Below, in pieces: positions 8,319 to 15,627 of a stretch of DNA of 59,880 bases. A program made the translations under genes and the position numbers. Within the stretch, counting starts at the first letter, position 1. Each line of letters starts with the position of its first letter. Source of the stretch: JBMNCQ01 sp049366715 (GTDB lineage: Bacteria > Bacillota > Peptococcia > Peptococcales > BICA1-8); assembly GCA_049366715.1 (NCBI GenBank), contig JBMNCQ010000105.1:1-59880 (forward strand). Reading direction: 5' to 3'. A model generated the notes under the pieces. It ran no database searches, had not been told where the DNA came from, and was given only the letters and a program-made list of their open reading frames with translations.

Positions 8319-9581
8319 ATGAAAAATGAAGTTAAGGTATCACTGTTTGAAGTAGTAATGGGTATAGCCAATACAGTTGATTTAATCAGCCCTTCCCTGG
8401 TTAATCATCATAAGCAGGTAGCCTATCTGGCATACTGTATTGCCGAAGAACTTAACTTACCTAAACAGCAAAGAGATGAAATCGTCTTAGCAGCCGCACT
8501 GCACGATATAGGAGCCATATCCTTAAAGGAAAGGATAGATGCTTTGCATTTTGAAGTGATTAATCCGAATCAACATGCTTTAAATGGTCATGCGCTCTTG
8601 TCCTCTTATCCTCCCCTGGGCAATGTTGCTGATATCATTAAGTATCACCATGTCCGGTGGGATGATAAAAGGGCTGACGAGGTTCCTTTAGGAAGTCATA
8701 TTGTTCACTTAGCCGACAGAATAGCGGTGTCTATTAACAATTCGGAGCATATTCTGGGGCAAATTGAAGACATTTATCAGAAAATCCATAAGCAAAAAGG
8801 CCTTATGTTTATGCCGGAACTGGTGGATAGTTTTGCTGATATTTTTCAGAAGGAATATCTTTGGCTGAATGCTGCCTCCCAGCATATTGAGCACGAATTA
8901 AAAACGAAAATCGAGGCTCAATACCCTCCCTTGGATATGGATGACTTACCGGAGTTTACCCGGATATTTTCCCGGATCATTGATTTCCGGAGTTCTTTTA
9001 CCGCAAAGCATTCCGGCGGGGTTGCAGCAGTCTCCGAATTATTAGCGGCAAAGTTAAGTTTTGATCAGCCGGAACAGAAAATGATCCGGGTTGCCGGTTT
9101 TCTGCATGATCTGGGCAAGCTGGCCATACCCAAGGAGATCTTGGAAAAACCCGGCAAGCTGACCCGTGCTGAATTTAATATCATAAAAACCCATACTTAT
9201 TATACATATCAAACCTTATCCTCTATTAGAGGATTAGAGACGATCAATAAATGGGCTTCCTTTCACCATGAACGGCCGGACGGCAACGGTTACCCCTTTC
9301 ATTTAAAAGAAGCGGAACTGCCGTTAGGATCGAGAATTTTGGCGGTCGCTGATGTATATACCGCTTTAACTGAAGACAGGCCTTACCGCCAGGGAATGAA
9401 CAGGGATGAAACCTTGAAAGTATTAACCGGAATGGGCCGGGAAAAAGCTTTAGATGAAATGGTGATCGAACAATTGATTATTAACTATGAAGAAATTGCG
9501 TGGCAAAGGATCAGTGCGCAAGAAGGGGAGAATACACAGTATAAATTGTTTACGGATAAAAAGGAATTAAATGCATCATAA
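8319..9581 (+). CDS. two-HD protein with C-terminal HD-GYP domain
   Basis: A 420-residue cytoplasmic protein with two HD-superfamily domains. The first (about residues 25-190) carries HH, ALHDIG and KYHH motifs. The second (about 225-400) is a canonical HD-GYP: FLHDLGKLAIP, KTHTYYTY, FHHERPDGNGYPF. HD-GYP proteins hydrolyse cyclic di-GMP to pGpG or GMP, and all metal-binding motifs are present in the second domain. The ATG at 8319 is chosen because AGAGAGG lies 8 bases upstream. A TTG at 8235 would add 28 unlikely residues. It follows a diguanylate cyclase by about 140 bases and is probably its opposing enzyme. Confidence 0.9.
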   Translation: MKNEVKVSLFEVVMGIANTVDLISPSLVNHHKQVAYLAYCIAEELNLPKQQRDEIVLAAALHDIGAISLKERIDALHFEVINPNQHALNGHALLSSYPPLGNVADIIKYHHVRWDDKRADEVPLGSHIVHLADRIAVSINNSEHILGQIEDIYQKIHKQKGLMFMPELVDSFADIFQKEYLWLNAASQHIEHELKTKIEAQYPPLDMDDLPEFTRIFSRIIDFRSSFTAKHSGGVAAVSELLAAKLSFDQPEQKMIRVAGFLHDLGKLAIPKEILEKPGKLTRAEFNIIKTHTYYTYQTLSSIRGLETINKWASFHHERPDGNGYPFHLKEAELPLGSRILAVADVYTALTEDRPYRQGMNRDETLKVLTGMGREKALDEMVIEQLIINYEEIAWQRISAQEGENTQYKLFTDKKELNAS

Positions 9582-9582
9582 G

Positions 9583-9606
9583 CTGACTTTTGTCAGTTTT
9601 TTTTCT
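9583..9606 (+). terminator. rho-independent terminator after the HD-GYP gene
   Basis: CTGAC, loop TTTT, GTCAG, followed by eight T. The hairpin begins two bases after the stop codon. Confidence 0.7.
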
Positions 9607-9678
9607 TGTAATGCTCGCCAAAAAGGATTATAAAAATATTATGTACGATATTTATTTTTAAGAAATGAGGCTTAGAAG

Positions 9679-10287
9679 ATGAGTAATGCTGTCTTGTTTA
9701 AAATGCATAACGAACAGGATATTTTGTTTAATCTGTTTGGGGACTATACTTATCTCACCGAAGGATACTATCGATCTTTGGAGGGGGAACTGGAAGGGGT
9801 TAAAATAATCCCCACTACCGAAGAAGCCTTAGATGCTTATGTCGTTCCTTTGGCTATGGTTAAAGCCGAGATGAACAATATTCCGATTCCTCTGTACGAA
9901 ATCGTGACGGAAAAAATTGTACCGCCTGTCCTTGCCTATCCCATAAACCCCTATACTTCTAAGTTTGAGGTTATAACCGATACCAATAATTTAAAATCCA
10001 AACTTAATACGGTAACGATGAGCGGCAAGTATGCGACTTTGTGTCAGAGACTGCCGGAGGATTACCGCATTGATATCATACGGTGCATTCTGGGCAAAAG
10101 CCTGGTGAAAGAGTATGAGCACTTTGCTCAGGATTTATTTCAGGTATTCAGGGTTCCTTTAATGAAAATACGGGTGATTGTAACACCTGCCCAGTATCTA
10201 TTTTCAGCCGTCGAACCGTTTTTGTTTGATGAGCTTACTTTAAAAGAAAAGAAAATAATAGAGGAGCTGGGGACATGGCAAAATTAG
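9679..10287 (+). CDS. uncharacterised protein coupled to an ATP-grasp ligase
   Basis: A 202-residue protein without signal peptide or membrane helix. I do not recognise a family with certainty. It is mixed alpha/beta with a Pro-rich centre (IVPPVLAYPINPYTSKFEVI). The gene overlaps the next by 13 bases, which points to tight translational coupling with the ATP-grasp enzyme. Many RimK-like ATP-grasp ligases have an N-terminal partner domain (such as RLAN) in the same chain. This could be an equivalent partner encoded separately, but that is inference. ATG 9679 is preceded by GAGG at a suitable distance. A terminator lies upstream, so the pair forms its own unit. Confidence 0.65.
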   Translation: MSNAVLFKMHNEQDILFNLFGDYTYLTEGYYRSLEGELEGVKIIPTTEEALDAYVVPLAMVKAEMNNIPIPLYEIVTEKIVPPVLAYPINPYTSKFEVITDTNNLKSKLNTVTMSGKYATLCQRLPEDYRIDIIRCILGKSLVKEYEHFAQDLFQVFRVPLMKIRVIVTPAQYLFSAVEPFLFDELTLKEKKIIEELGTWQN

Positions 10288-11153
10288 TGATATTTACTGA
10301 GCGTTATACCATCAGAAGTTCAGTAGAATTGGCGGCTCTTACTAATTATCGTTTAGCTGCCTTTGAACTTGGCCATCAGTTGGACTTCCTTTTTAAAAGC
10401 GAGCTAAAGTATTTGGGTAATTATGATGCTGTTTTCATAAGAGCCCTGACAGATCCTTTAAATACCAGTTATGTCGTAGCGCGGATGGCCCAGATGAAAG
10501 GACTGAGGGTAATCGACGAGCCGGAAAGCATTCGGATCTGCTGTGATAAAGTAAATATGTACAAACGCTTAATTCTTAAGAATATTCCCATTCCGGAAAC
10601 AGCCTTTCTGGATACCAAAGAAGTTTCCAAAGAAAATGCCAAAGAGTTGTTCGAAACATTGGGAATACCGCTGGTATTAAAAGCTCCTAATTCCAGTTTT
10701 TCGGCGTATGTGGAAAAAGTGAAATCAGTTGATGAATTTATGAAAATAGGCAAAAGATTTTTGAGAAGAGCCGATAAGATTATCGTTCAACAGTATATGC
10801 CCAGTGATTTTGACTGGCGGGTTATTGTCTTAGCAGGCAAGGTTCTCGCCGTTGTGAAATACATCTTTGCTAAAAATACCTGGAGATTAATGGAGCGGTC
10901 CCAGGACGGCGAACACTGTTCGGTGCAGGGCTACAAAGTGGAGGATGTAAATCCGGAACTCAGGGAAATTGCCGTCAGGGCGGCTGATGCCATCGGAAAC
11001 AGCCTTTATGGGATTGATATTAAAGAGGTTGACGGAGACTACTACGTTATTGAAGTAAATGATAATCCTAATATTGATGCAGGCCTGGAAGACCAATACA
11101 GCCCGGACATTTATAAAAAAATAGTTCAATATTTAGCAGGGGAAGAGTATTGA
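10275..11153 (+). CDS. RimK-like ATP-grasp ligase
   Basis: A 292-residue protein with an N-terminal Rossmann-like domain (residues 1-90) and an ATP-grasp fold (about 90-290). Visible features are the CDKVNMYKRL segment at the domain start, the nucleotide-binding strand LVLKAP with its Lys, the linker IVQQYM, the basic strand DWRVIVL, and the Mg-binding GIDI...YVIEVNDNPN with Asp, Glu and Asn. Enzymes of this group join an amine (often glutamate or another amino acid) to a carboxylate via an acyl phosphate. The substrate is unknown. GAGGAG lies 8 bases before the ATG, inside the preceding gene. That overlap makes the upstream protein a probable partner or substrate carrier. Confidence 0.85.
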   Translation: MAKLVIFTERYTIRSSVELAALTNYRLAAFELGHQLDFLFKSELKYLGNYDAVFIRALTDPLNTSYVVARMAQMKGLRVIDEPESIRICCDKVNMYKRLILKNIPIPETAFLDTKEVSKENAKELFETLGIPLVLKAPNSSFSAYVEKVKSVDEFMKIGKRFLRRADKIIVQQYMPSDFDWRVIVLAGKVLAVVKYIFAKNTWRLMERSQDGEHCSVQGYKVEDVNPELREIAVRAADAIGNSLYGIDIKEVDGDYYVIEVNDNPNIDAGLEDQYSPDIYKKIVQYLAGEEY

Positions 11154-11190
11154 AATAATTAAAAATTGAGCGTTGCAAGGTGAGAATTAA

Positions 11191-11240
11191 AACCATATAA
11201 CAGTGAAGATTTTTTAAGCAATGCCCGCTGTTATATGGTT
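11191..11240. repeat. 13-bp perfect inverted repeat with 24-base loop
   Basis: AACCATATAACAG (11191-11203) is repeated in inverse as CTGTTATATGGTT (11228-11240). The loop is A/T-rich in its first part. It lies just after the ATP-grasp gene and before a second hairpin. It may be part of a composite terminator or a protein-binding palindrome. Confidence 0.55.
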
Positions 11241-11249
11241 ATCCTCAAA

Positions 11250-11269
11250 CCGGTAAAGCCGGCCTTTTT
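11250..11269 (+). terminator. short terminator hairpin after the ATP-grasp gene
   Basis: CCGG, loop TAAAG, CCGG, then CC and five T. It ends where the stop codon of the converging gene begins (11268), so the two transcription units meet here. Confidence 0.5.
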
Positions 11270-12116
11270 ATGTAAGGGTCAGTATTTCCTGCTGCATTTC
11301 CGTAATGCCTTTGGTCACCTGCTGCAGGGCTAAAGCCTGTTCATTTGTGGTTGAAGCATTTTGCTTGATACCCATGGTAATATCCAGGATGATTTTTTTA
11401 ATTTCATCCAGCACATGATTAATATCTTTAAGGGAGTCTGCGGAATGGGTAGAAAGCTTGCGGACCTCATCGGCAACTACGGCAAAGCCGCGCCCCTGCT
11501 CCCCGGCTCTGGCCGCTTCAATAGCGGCATTTAGGCCTAAAAGATTCGTTTGCCCGGCGATATTTCTGATCAGTTCCAGAACTTTGTTAATATCGTTGAT
11601 TTGATTTTCTAAAGTTTTGGAGACATTCTCCATAGTCGTACTGGTGCTGGCTATTTCCTGGGCACCGGCAGATATTTCTTCAATTGCCGCAGATATTTCC
11701 TGGATTCTGAAGGCAACTTTATTTATCGTATCCTGTTTTTTCTCATTGATGAAAGCCTTTTCAATTTCTTCGGTAGCTATGACAGCGGCCAGCTTTTGTA
11801 ATGGTGCCACAAATTTAGGGTCTCCCGTTATACCAATGCAAGCAATTCTCTGCCCATCTATTTCAATTGGTCCGGTATATCCTGCTAAGACACCTTCCAT
11901 AGTTGCCGCTTCTTCCTCGCTGATCGCAACAAAGTCCTTTGTGCCTGCCATTATATCCCGGGCAGCAGGATGCTTGAATCCTAAACGGTGCGGCTGGGTT
12001 GTGGCAATTATTTCTCCCTCTTCACCTTGGACGTGAACATTGCTACCGGTTACATCATGGAGCATTTGTACTATTTTTTCAGATAATTCTTTTGGTATCT
12101 TATGGGACCAGGACAT
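11268..12116 (-). CDS. soluble chemoreceptor-like protein with sugar-diacid recognition domain
   Basis: A 282-residue protein with an N-terminal Diacid_rec-like domain (about residues 1-125, with EEGEIIATTQP and IACIGITGDP) and a C-terminal methyl-accepting chemotaxis signalling domain. The latter has the hairpin tip LGLNAAIEAARAGEQGRGFA and EVRKLS. No membrane helix is present, so it is cytoplasmic. The Diacid_rec domain is best known from CdaR-type activators that sense glycerate or sugar acids. Joined to a chemotaxis output it would act as an internal metabolite sensor for CheA. The ATG at 12116 is chosen because GGAGG lies about 8 bases upstream; 14 extra residues from 12158 are unlikely. 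No CheA or CheW gene is in the window. Confidence 0.9.
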   Translation of the reverse strand: MSWSHKIPKELSEKIVQMLHDVTGSNVHVQGEEGEIIATTQPHRLGFKHPAARDIMAGTKDFVAISEEEAATMEGVLAGYTGPIEIDGQRIACIGITGDPKFVAPLQKLAAVIATEEIEKAFINEKKQDTINKVAFRIQEISAAIEEISAGAQEIASTSTTMENVSKTLENQINDINKVLELIRNIAGQTNLLGLNAAIEAARAGEQGRGFAVVADEVRKLSTHSADSLKDINHVLDEIKKIILDITMGIKQNASTTNEQALALQQVTKGITEMQQEILTLT

Positions 12117-12175
12117 AAGAATTCCTCCTTTTCCTAAAATATAATATAATTTTATCACAATTCAGAAGAAAAAGT

Positions 12176-12209
12176 GCAATAAAAAAGAAATAAGCCGAAG
12201 ACTTATTTC
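12176..12209 (-). terminator. rho-independent terminator after the M42 peptidase
   Basis: On the minus strand GAAATAAG, loop TCTTCGG, CTTATTTC, then six T (12181-12186). The stem includes the stop codon of the M42 gene. Confidence 0.75.
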
Positions 12210-13276
12210 TTAATTAAATCAACTGTACCGGCATCGAGTTTTTTTATCATTTCCACCAGCAGCCGGAAGAGGTTTTCATAGTCCTCCCTGTGGAATGTAC
12301 TGGTATGGCTGTGGATGTAGCGGGTTGGAATTCCAAAGGATACCGTGGGCACTCCGGCGCCATGTTTGTGGATTGCTCCGCCGTCGGTACCGCCGCCCAT
12401 CATTGTTGCAAATTGAAGGGGAATATTCCGGGAGTTTGCGGTGTCAATGACAAAATCCCTCAGGCTGCGGTTAGGTATCATAGATGCATCGGCTAAAAGT
12501 AAAATGGGGCCTTTCCCCAGCTTCACATCAATATGTAATCCTTCCAGCCCCGGAGTATCGCCGGCAATGCCTACATCTAAGACAAAACTGAGGTCGGGCT
12601 TAATTAGCTCAGTGGAAGTTTGCGCTCCCCGCAGTCCGACTTCCTCCTGAACTGTACCAACACCATAGACAGTGTTAGGATGTTCGGTTTTGCCGAGCTC
12701 TTCGATTACTTCTATAAACAAGGCGACGCCAAGGCGGTCATCTAAAGCCTTGGACATGATATAATCGGGATTTTTCATTAAAGAGAAATTGCCGGACGGA
12801 ACAATGACATCCCCCGGTTTGATGCCGAATTTCTCCATGGCTTCTTCTTTGCTCTCGGCACCAACATCGATAAACATAGTTTTTTTCTCGACAACTTTTT
12901 CCCTTTCTTTCGCATCCAGCAGGTGGGGTGGGGTTGACCCTATGATACCGGGGATATCTCCCAGGGAAGTTTTCACAATAACCTGGTGTGCTAAAAGAAC
13001 CTGATCCCACCATCCGCCCAAGGGGATGAATTTGAGAAAGCCTTCTTTGGTAATCGAATTTACCAGAAAGCCTATTTCGTCCATATGGCCGGGGAGCATG
13101 ATCTTAGGGCCGGCGTCTGTCCCTTGTTTTTTACAAATAATGCTGCCCAGATTGTCGTAGCTTATTTCGCTGAGGTCCTGCAGCCGTTCTTTTATGTAAT
13201 ACTTGACCTCCTCTTCAAATCCTGATACGCCGTGAAGCTCCGTCAATTCTTTGATCAGCTTTAATCTTTGGTCCAT
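12203..13276 (-). CDS. M42-family glutamyl/leucyl aminopeptidase
   Basis: A 357-residue cytoplasmic metallopeptidase of the M42 (PepA/FrvX/cellulase M) family. Metal and catalytic motifs are intact: PGHMDEIGF, KALDDRLGV, VQEEVGLRG, DVGIAGD and IHSHTS, with GGGTDGG nearby. These enzymes form dodecameric, two-metal shells that remove N-terminal residues from peptides. AGGAGG lies 8 bases before the ATG. A TATAAT-like hexamer on the minus strand at 13340-13345 could be its -10 box. It stands alone, divergent from sfsA. Confidence 0.93.
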   Translation of the reverse strand: MDQRLKLIKELTELHGVSGFEEEVKYYIKERLQDLSEISYDNLGSIICKKQGTDAGPKIMLPGHMDEIGFLVNSITKEGFLKFIPLGGWWDQVLLAHQVIVKTSLGDIPGIIGSTPPHLLDAKEREKVVEKKTMFIDVGAESKEEAMEKFGIKPGDVIVPSGNFSLMKNPDYIMSKALDDRLGVALFIEVIEELGKTEHPNTVYGVGTVQEEVGLRGAQTSTELIKPDLSFVLDVGIAGDTPGLEGLHIDVKLGKGPILLLADASMIPNRSLRDFVIDTANSRNIPLQFATMMGGGTDGGAIHKHGAGVPTVSFGIPTRYIHSHTSTFHREDYENLFRLLVEMIKKLDAGTVDLIKK

Positions 13277-13352
13277 AGATGGTACCTCCTTAAATCAGTA
13301 AATACGGAAAACTGCCGGTTAAAATTTAGGCTAATTTATATTATACCCAATT

Positions 13353-13386
13353 GGCTTGAAAAATGTGGATATTTTTCAAGTTAGCC
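13353..13386. promoter_or_regulatory. inverted repeat in the divergent M42/sfsA promoter region
   Basis: GGCTTGAAAAAT and ATTTTTCAAG...AGCC form a ten-base arm with a six-base centre (13355-13380), extended by GGCT/AGCC. It lies between two divergent genes and next to a minus-strand TATAAT, so it may be an operator. It could also act as a hairpin. A TATAAT at 13448-13453 is the probable -10 box for sfsA, without a clear -35. Confidence 0.35.
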
Positions 13387-13480
13387 CGGTTTTTTGGCTG
13401 ATCGTTAGCCAGGAATGATTTGTTATCATAAAACTAGATGAATAGGTTATAATTAGTCCAATGAGTTCATGGAGGTAAAA

Positions 13481-14173
13481 ATGGATTATTATTTCGGTGA
13501 ATTAGAAAAAGGCGTTTTTATAAAACGGGAAAATAGATTTCTTGCTACAGTAGAATTGCAGGGAAAAATAGTAAATGCCCATGTCCCCAATACGGGGAGG
13601 ATGGCGGAATTATTAGTTCCCGGGGCCAAAGTATGGGTCGAGAAAGCAGAAAAGAGCACCAGAAAAACCGGCTATGATTTACTGCTGGTGAATAAGGACG
13701 GTTTTTATATTTGTTTGAATGCCCAGCTGGCTAATACACTTTTTGCAATTTGGCTGGCAAAAGGGAAACTTCCGGATTTTAAAAATTGTATTAAATGCGC
13801 TAAAGAAAAAATAGTAGGGAAAAGCAGGATTGATTTTTTTCTGGAGTTTACCGATTATTCTTATCTGGTAGAAGTTAAATCCGTTAATTTAGTGGAAAAT
13901 AAGACGGCTAAATTTCCTGATGCCCCTACGGTAAGAGGATCCAGACACCTGGAAGAATTGTTGAATTTTCAAAAACAAGGACAGAAGGCGGCGGTAGTTT
14001 TTATTGTTATGCGGGAAGATGCCGAAAAATTTTCACCCAATGACAAAAGGGACCCTCTGTTTGGGGATACTTTACGAAAAGCGGGAAATTCCGGCGTTGA
14101 GGTCTATGCTTATACCTGTTTAATAAATCCCCGGGGAATTACTTTTGCCCATAAAATTGAAGTTAATCTATAG
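13481..14173 (+). CDS. sfsA: SfsA family protein
   Basis: A 230-residue SfsA (sugar fermentation stimulation) protein, close to the usual family length. Typical motifs are AHVPNTGRMAELL, the nuclease-like core with RIDFFLE and LVEVKSVNLV, FPDAPTVRG and HLEEL. The fold combines an OB-like N-terminal domain with a restriction-endonuclease-like domain that keeps the D...E-x-K residues (D-F-F, EVKS). A DNA-binding or nuclease role is suggested, but its cellular task is unsettled. ATG 13481 is chosen over ATG 13469 because GGAGG (13471-13475) lies between them at the correct distance. Confidence 0.93.
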   Translation: MDYYFGELEKGVFIKRENRFLATVELQGKIVNAHVPNTGRMAELLVPGAKVWVEKAEKSTRKTGYDLLLVNKDGFYICLNAQLANTLFAIWLAKGKLPDFKNCIKCAKEKIVGKSRIDFFLEFTDYSYLVEVKSVNLVENKTAKFPDAPTVRGSRHLEELLNFQKQGQKAAVVFIVMREDAEKFSPNDKRDPLFGDTLRKAGNSGVEVYAYTCLINPRGITFAHKIEVNL

Positions 14174-14410
14174 AACTTATTAATTCCGGTATTCGCCAGG
14201 TTTTAAATTCTGATCAGACCGGAAGATAAATGCTGAAGAATCTAAGCGTAAAATTGTACAAGTGTTCATATAAAAATAGACAGTTAGCTATATAACAGAA
14301 AGAATTTAAGTAATAGAATAAAATTAGAAAAAATTTTTTGTTAATATTGCTAAATATAGAAAATTTATATTGTTCAAAGTGGGTTGTAAAGGGGTATATA
14401 TGTATTTTTT

Positions 14411-14950
14411 ATGAATATTTTAGTGGTTACCTGTGATAAGAATTGTAAAAAAAATATAACAAATTTTCTTAAGGAACTGGGACACCATGTAGAAAAATGC
14501 GATAACGGATACGATGCTTTAAAATATCTCTATAACAGTAAATATAATGCAGTAATAGCAGATAGCAAATTACCGGGAATGCCCGGTGTGGAGTTTCTAC
14601 GTATTTTAAGGACTTTTTCTCTCCAGGAGGATGTCGAAGTGATTTTTTTAATGGAGAGCTATGATTTGGAGTATGCCATTCAAGTCCTCAAGGCAGGGGC
14701 CTGGGACTGCCTCTTAAAACCTGTTAACACTACAAAGTTGCTAAACATTTTAGAAAGGATTTCTGAGAGCCAGAGAATAAGAGAAATAGAAAAAGAATTA
14801 ATCAGAGTTATGATTTTTAATGATAGTTCGTTAATAGGAGAAGGTGCCCAGGCCGTCTGTAAAAATTCGGATTTTCTTGACTTCACAGGTCAGGTTACAA
14901 CTTTAAATGAATGTTTTAGTTTAATTAAGAAAAAAAAACTGATGTTTTAG
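14411..14950 (+). CDS. response regulator receiver domains, 5' part of a frameshifted LuxR-type gene
   Basis: A 179-residue product. Residues 1-120 form a receiver domain with the phosphorylation site in AVIADSKLPGMPG (Asp 51) and the K of LLKPVN. From about residue 133 a second receiver begins (VMIFNDSSLIGEG) and is cut off after LIKKKKLMF by a stop at 14948-14950. The stop lies ten bases after a run of nine A (14930-14938). A slip of one base back puts the ribosome in the frame that continues T-D-V-L-V-I-D-F-D, exactly the phosphoacceptor strand of the second receiver, and on into the LuxR domain. The intact product would be about 340 residues. Whether the break is real, a sequencing error or regulated slippage is open. 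Confidence 0.75.
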   Translation: MNILVVTCDKNCKKNITNFLKELGHHVEKCDNGYDALKYLYNSKYNAVIADSKLPGMPGVEFLRILRTFSLQEDVEVIFLMESYDLEYAIQVLKAGAWDCLLKPVNTTKLLNILERISESQRIREIEKELIRVMIFNDSSLIGEGAQAVCKNSDFLDFTGQVTTLNECFSLIKKKKLMF

Positions 14951-14973
14951 TCATAGATTTTGACTCACTGAAT

Positions 14974-15435
14974 GTGGATTTTGCTGAAACGATTATGACC
15001 ATTAAAAGGGAATCCCCGGGCGTAAAAATAGCAATTTTTTATTCAAAAATAAATAAAGATTTTATTAACTCCCTGCAGGATTATATCAGTGCCTTTCTAT
15101 CAAGAGAGGTTTCAGCCGATGAATTTATAAACGCGGTTAAAAGAATCCATAAAGGTGAAAAATTTATCGATTCCTTTATCAGTCAGCAGCTTTTATTTAA
15201 TAATTCTGAGGATAAATATAATGAGATCGAAGTATTATTAACAGTGCAGGAAAAAAAAGTTTTGCAATATCTCATTAAAGGAAAAACAAACAAAGAGATA
15301 GCAAAAGAAATGTATTTAAGCTCGTCCACGATCAGGAGTTATGTTTCCAGTATTTTGCGAAAGCTTAATATTCCCAACAGGGCTGCAGCGGCGGCTTTTG
15401 CCAGTCAGCTCTGGAGGATTGAAAAACAGGATTAA
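14974..15435 (+). CDS. LuxR-type DNA-binding part of the frameshifted regulator
   Basis: The 153-residue frame, which is open upstream from the A9 tract at 14930-14938, holds the rest of the second receiver (ESPGVKIAIFYSK, AFLSREVSADEFINAVKRI) and a NarL/LuxR helix-turn-helix (about residues 90-150: LTVQEKKVLQYLIKGKTNKE, MYLSSSTIRSYVSSILRKL). No ribosome site precedes ATG 14974, so independent translation is unlikely. It should be made as the C-terminal part of the upstream product if the frame is restored. The next gene is a hybrid histidine kinase, a plausible partner. Confidence 0.75.
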   Translation: MDFAETIMTIKRESPGVKIAIFYSKINKDFINSLQDYISAFLSREVSADEFINAVKRIHKGEKFIDSFISQQLLFNNSEDKYNEIEVLLTVQEKKVLQYLIKGKTNKEIAKEMYLSSSTIRSYVSSILRKLNIPNRAAAAAFASQLWRIEKQD

Positions 15436-15463
15436 AGGCCGAGGCCTGTTAATCCTGTTTTTA
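15422..15463 (+). terminator. rho-independent terminator after the LuxR-type gene
   Basis: AAAAACAGGATTA and TAATCCTGTTTTT form a 13-base outer stem, with an inner AGGCC/GGCCT hairpin. The T run is part of the distal arm. The stem overlaps the last codons of the gene. Confidence 0.8.
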
Positions 15464-15627
15464 ATATGGGGAAAATTCAATACCCCTTTGAAGGACTGCT
15501 GGGGATATTAGACAAGTGTCTAAGAAAAAATGGACAATTATCGGTATGAGGAATTCCGGAAAACAAATACAATGAAATTGTTGAAGTTCGTGATAATTTG
15601 TCAAAAAAATGAACAGGTGGATTGACC

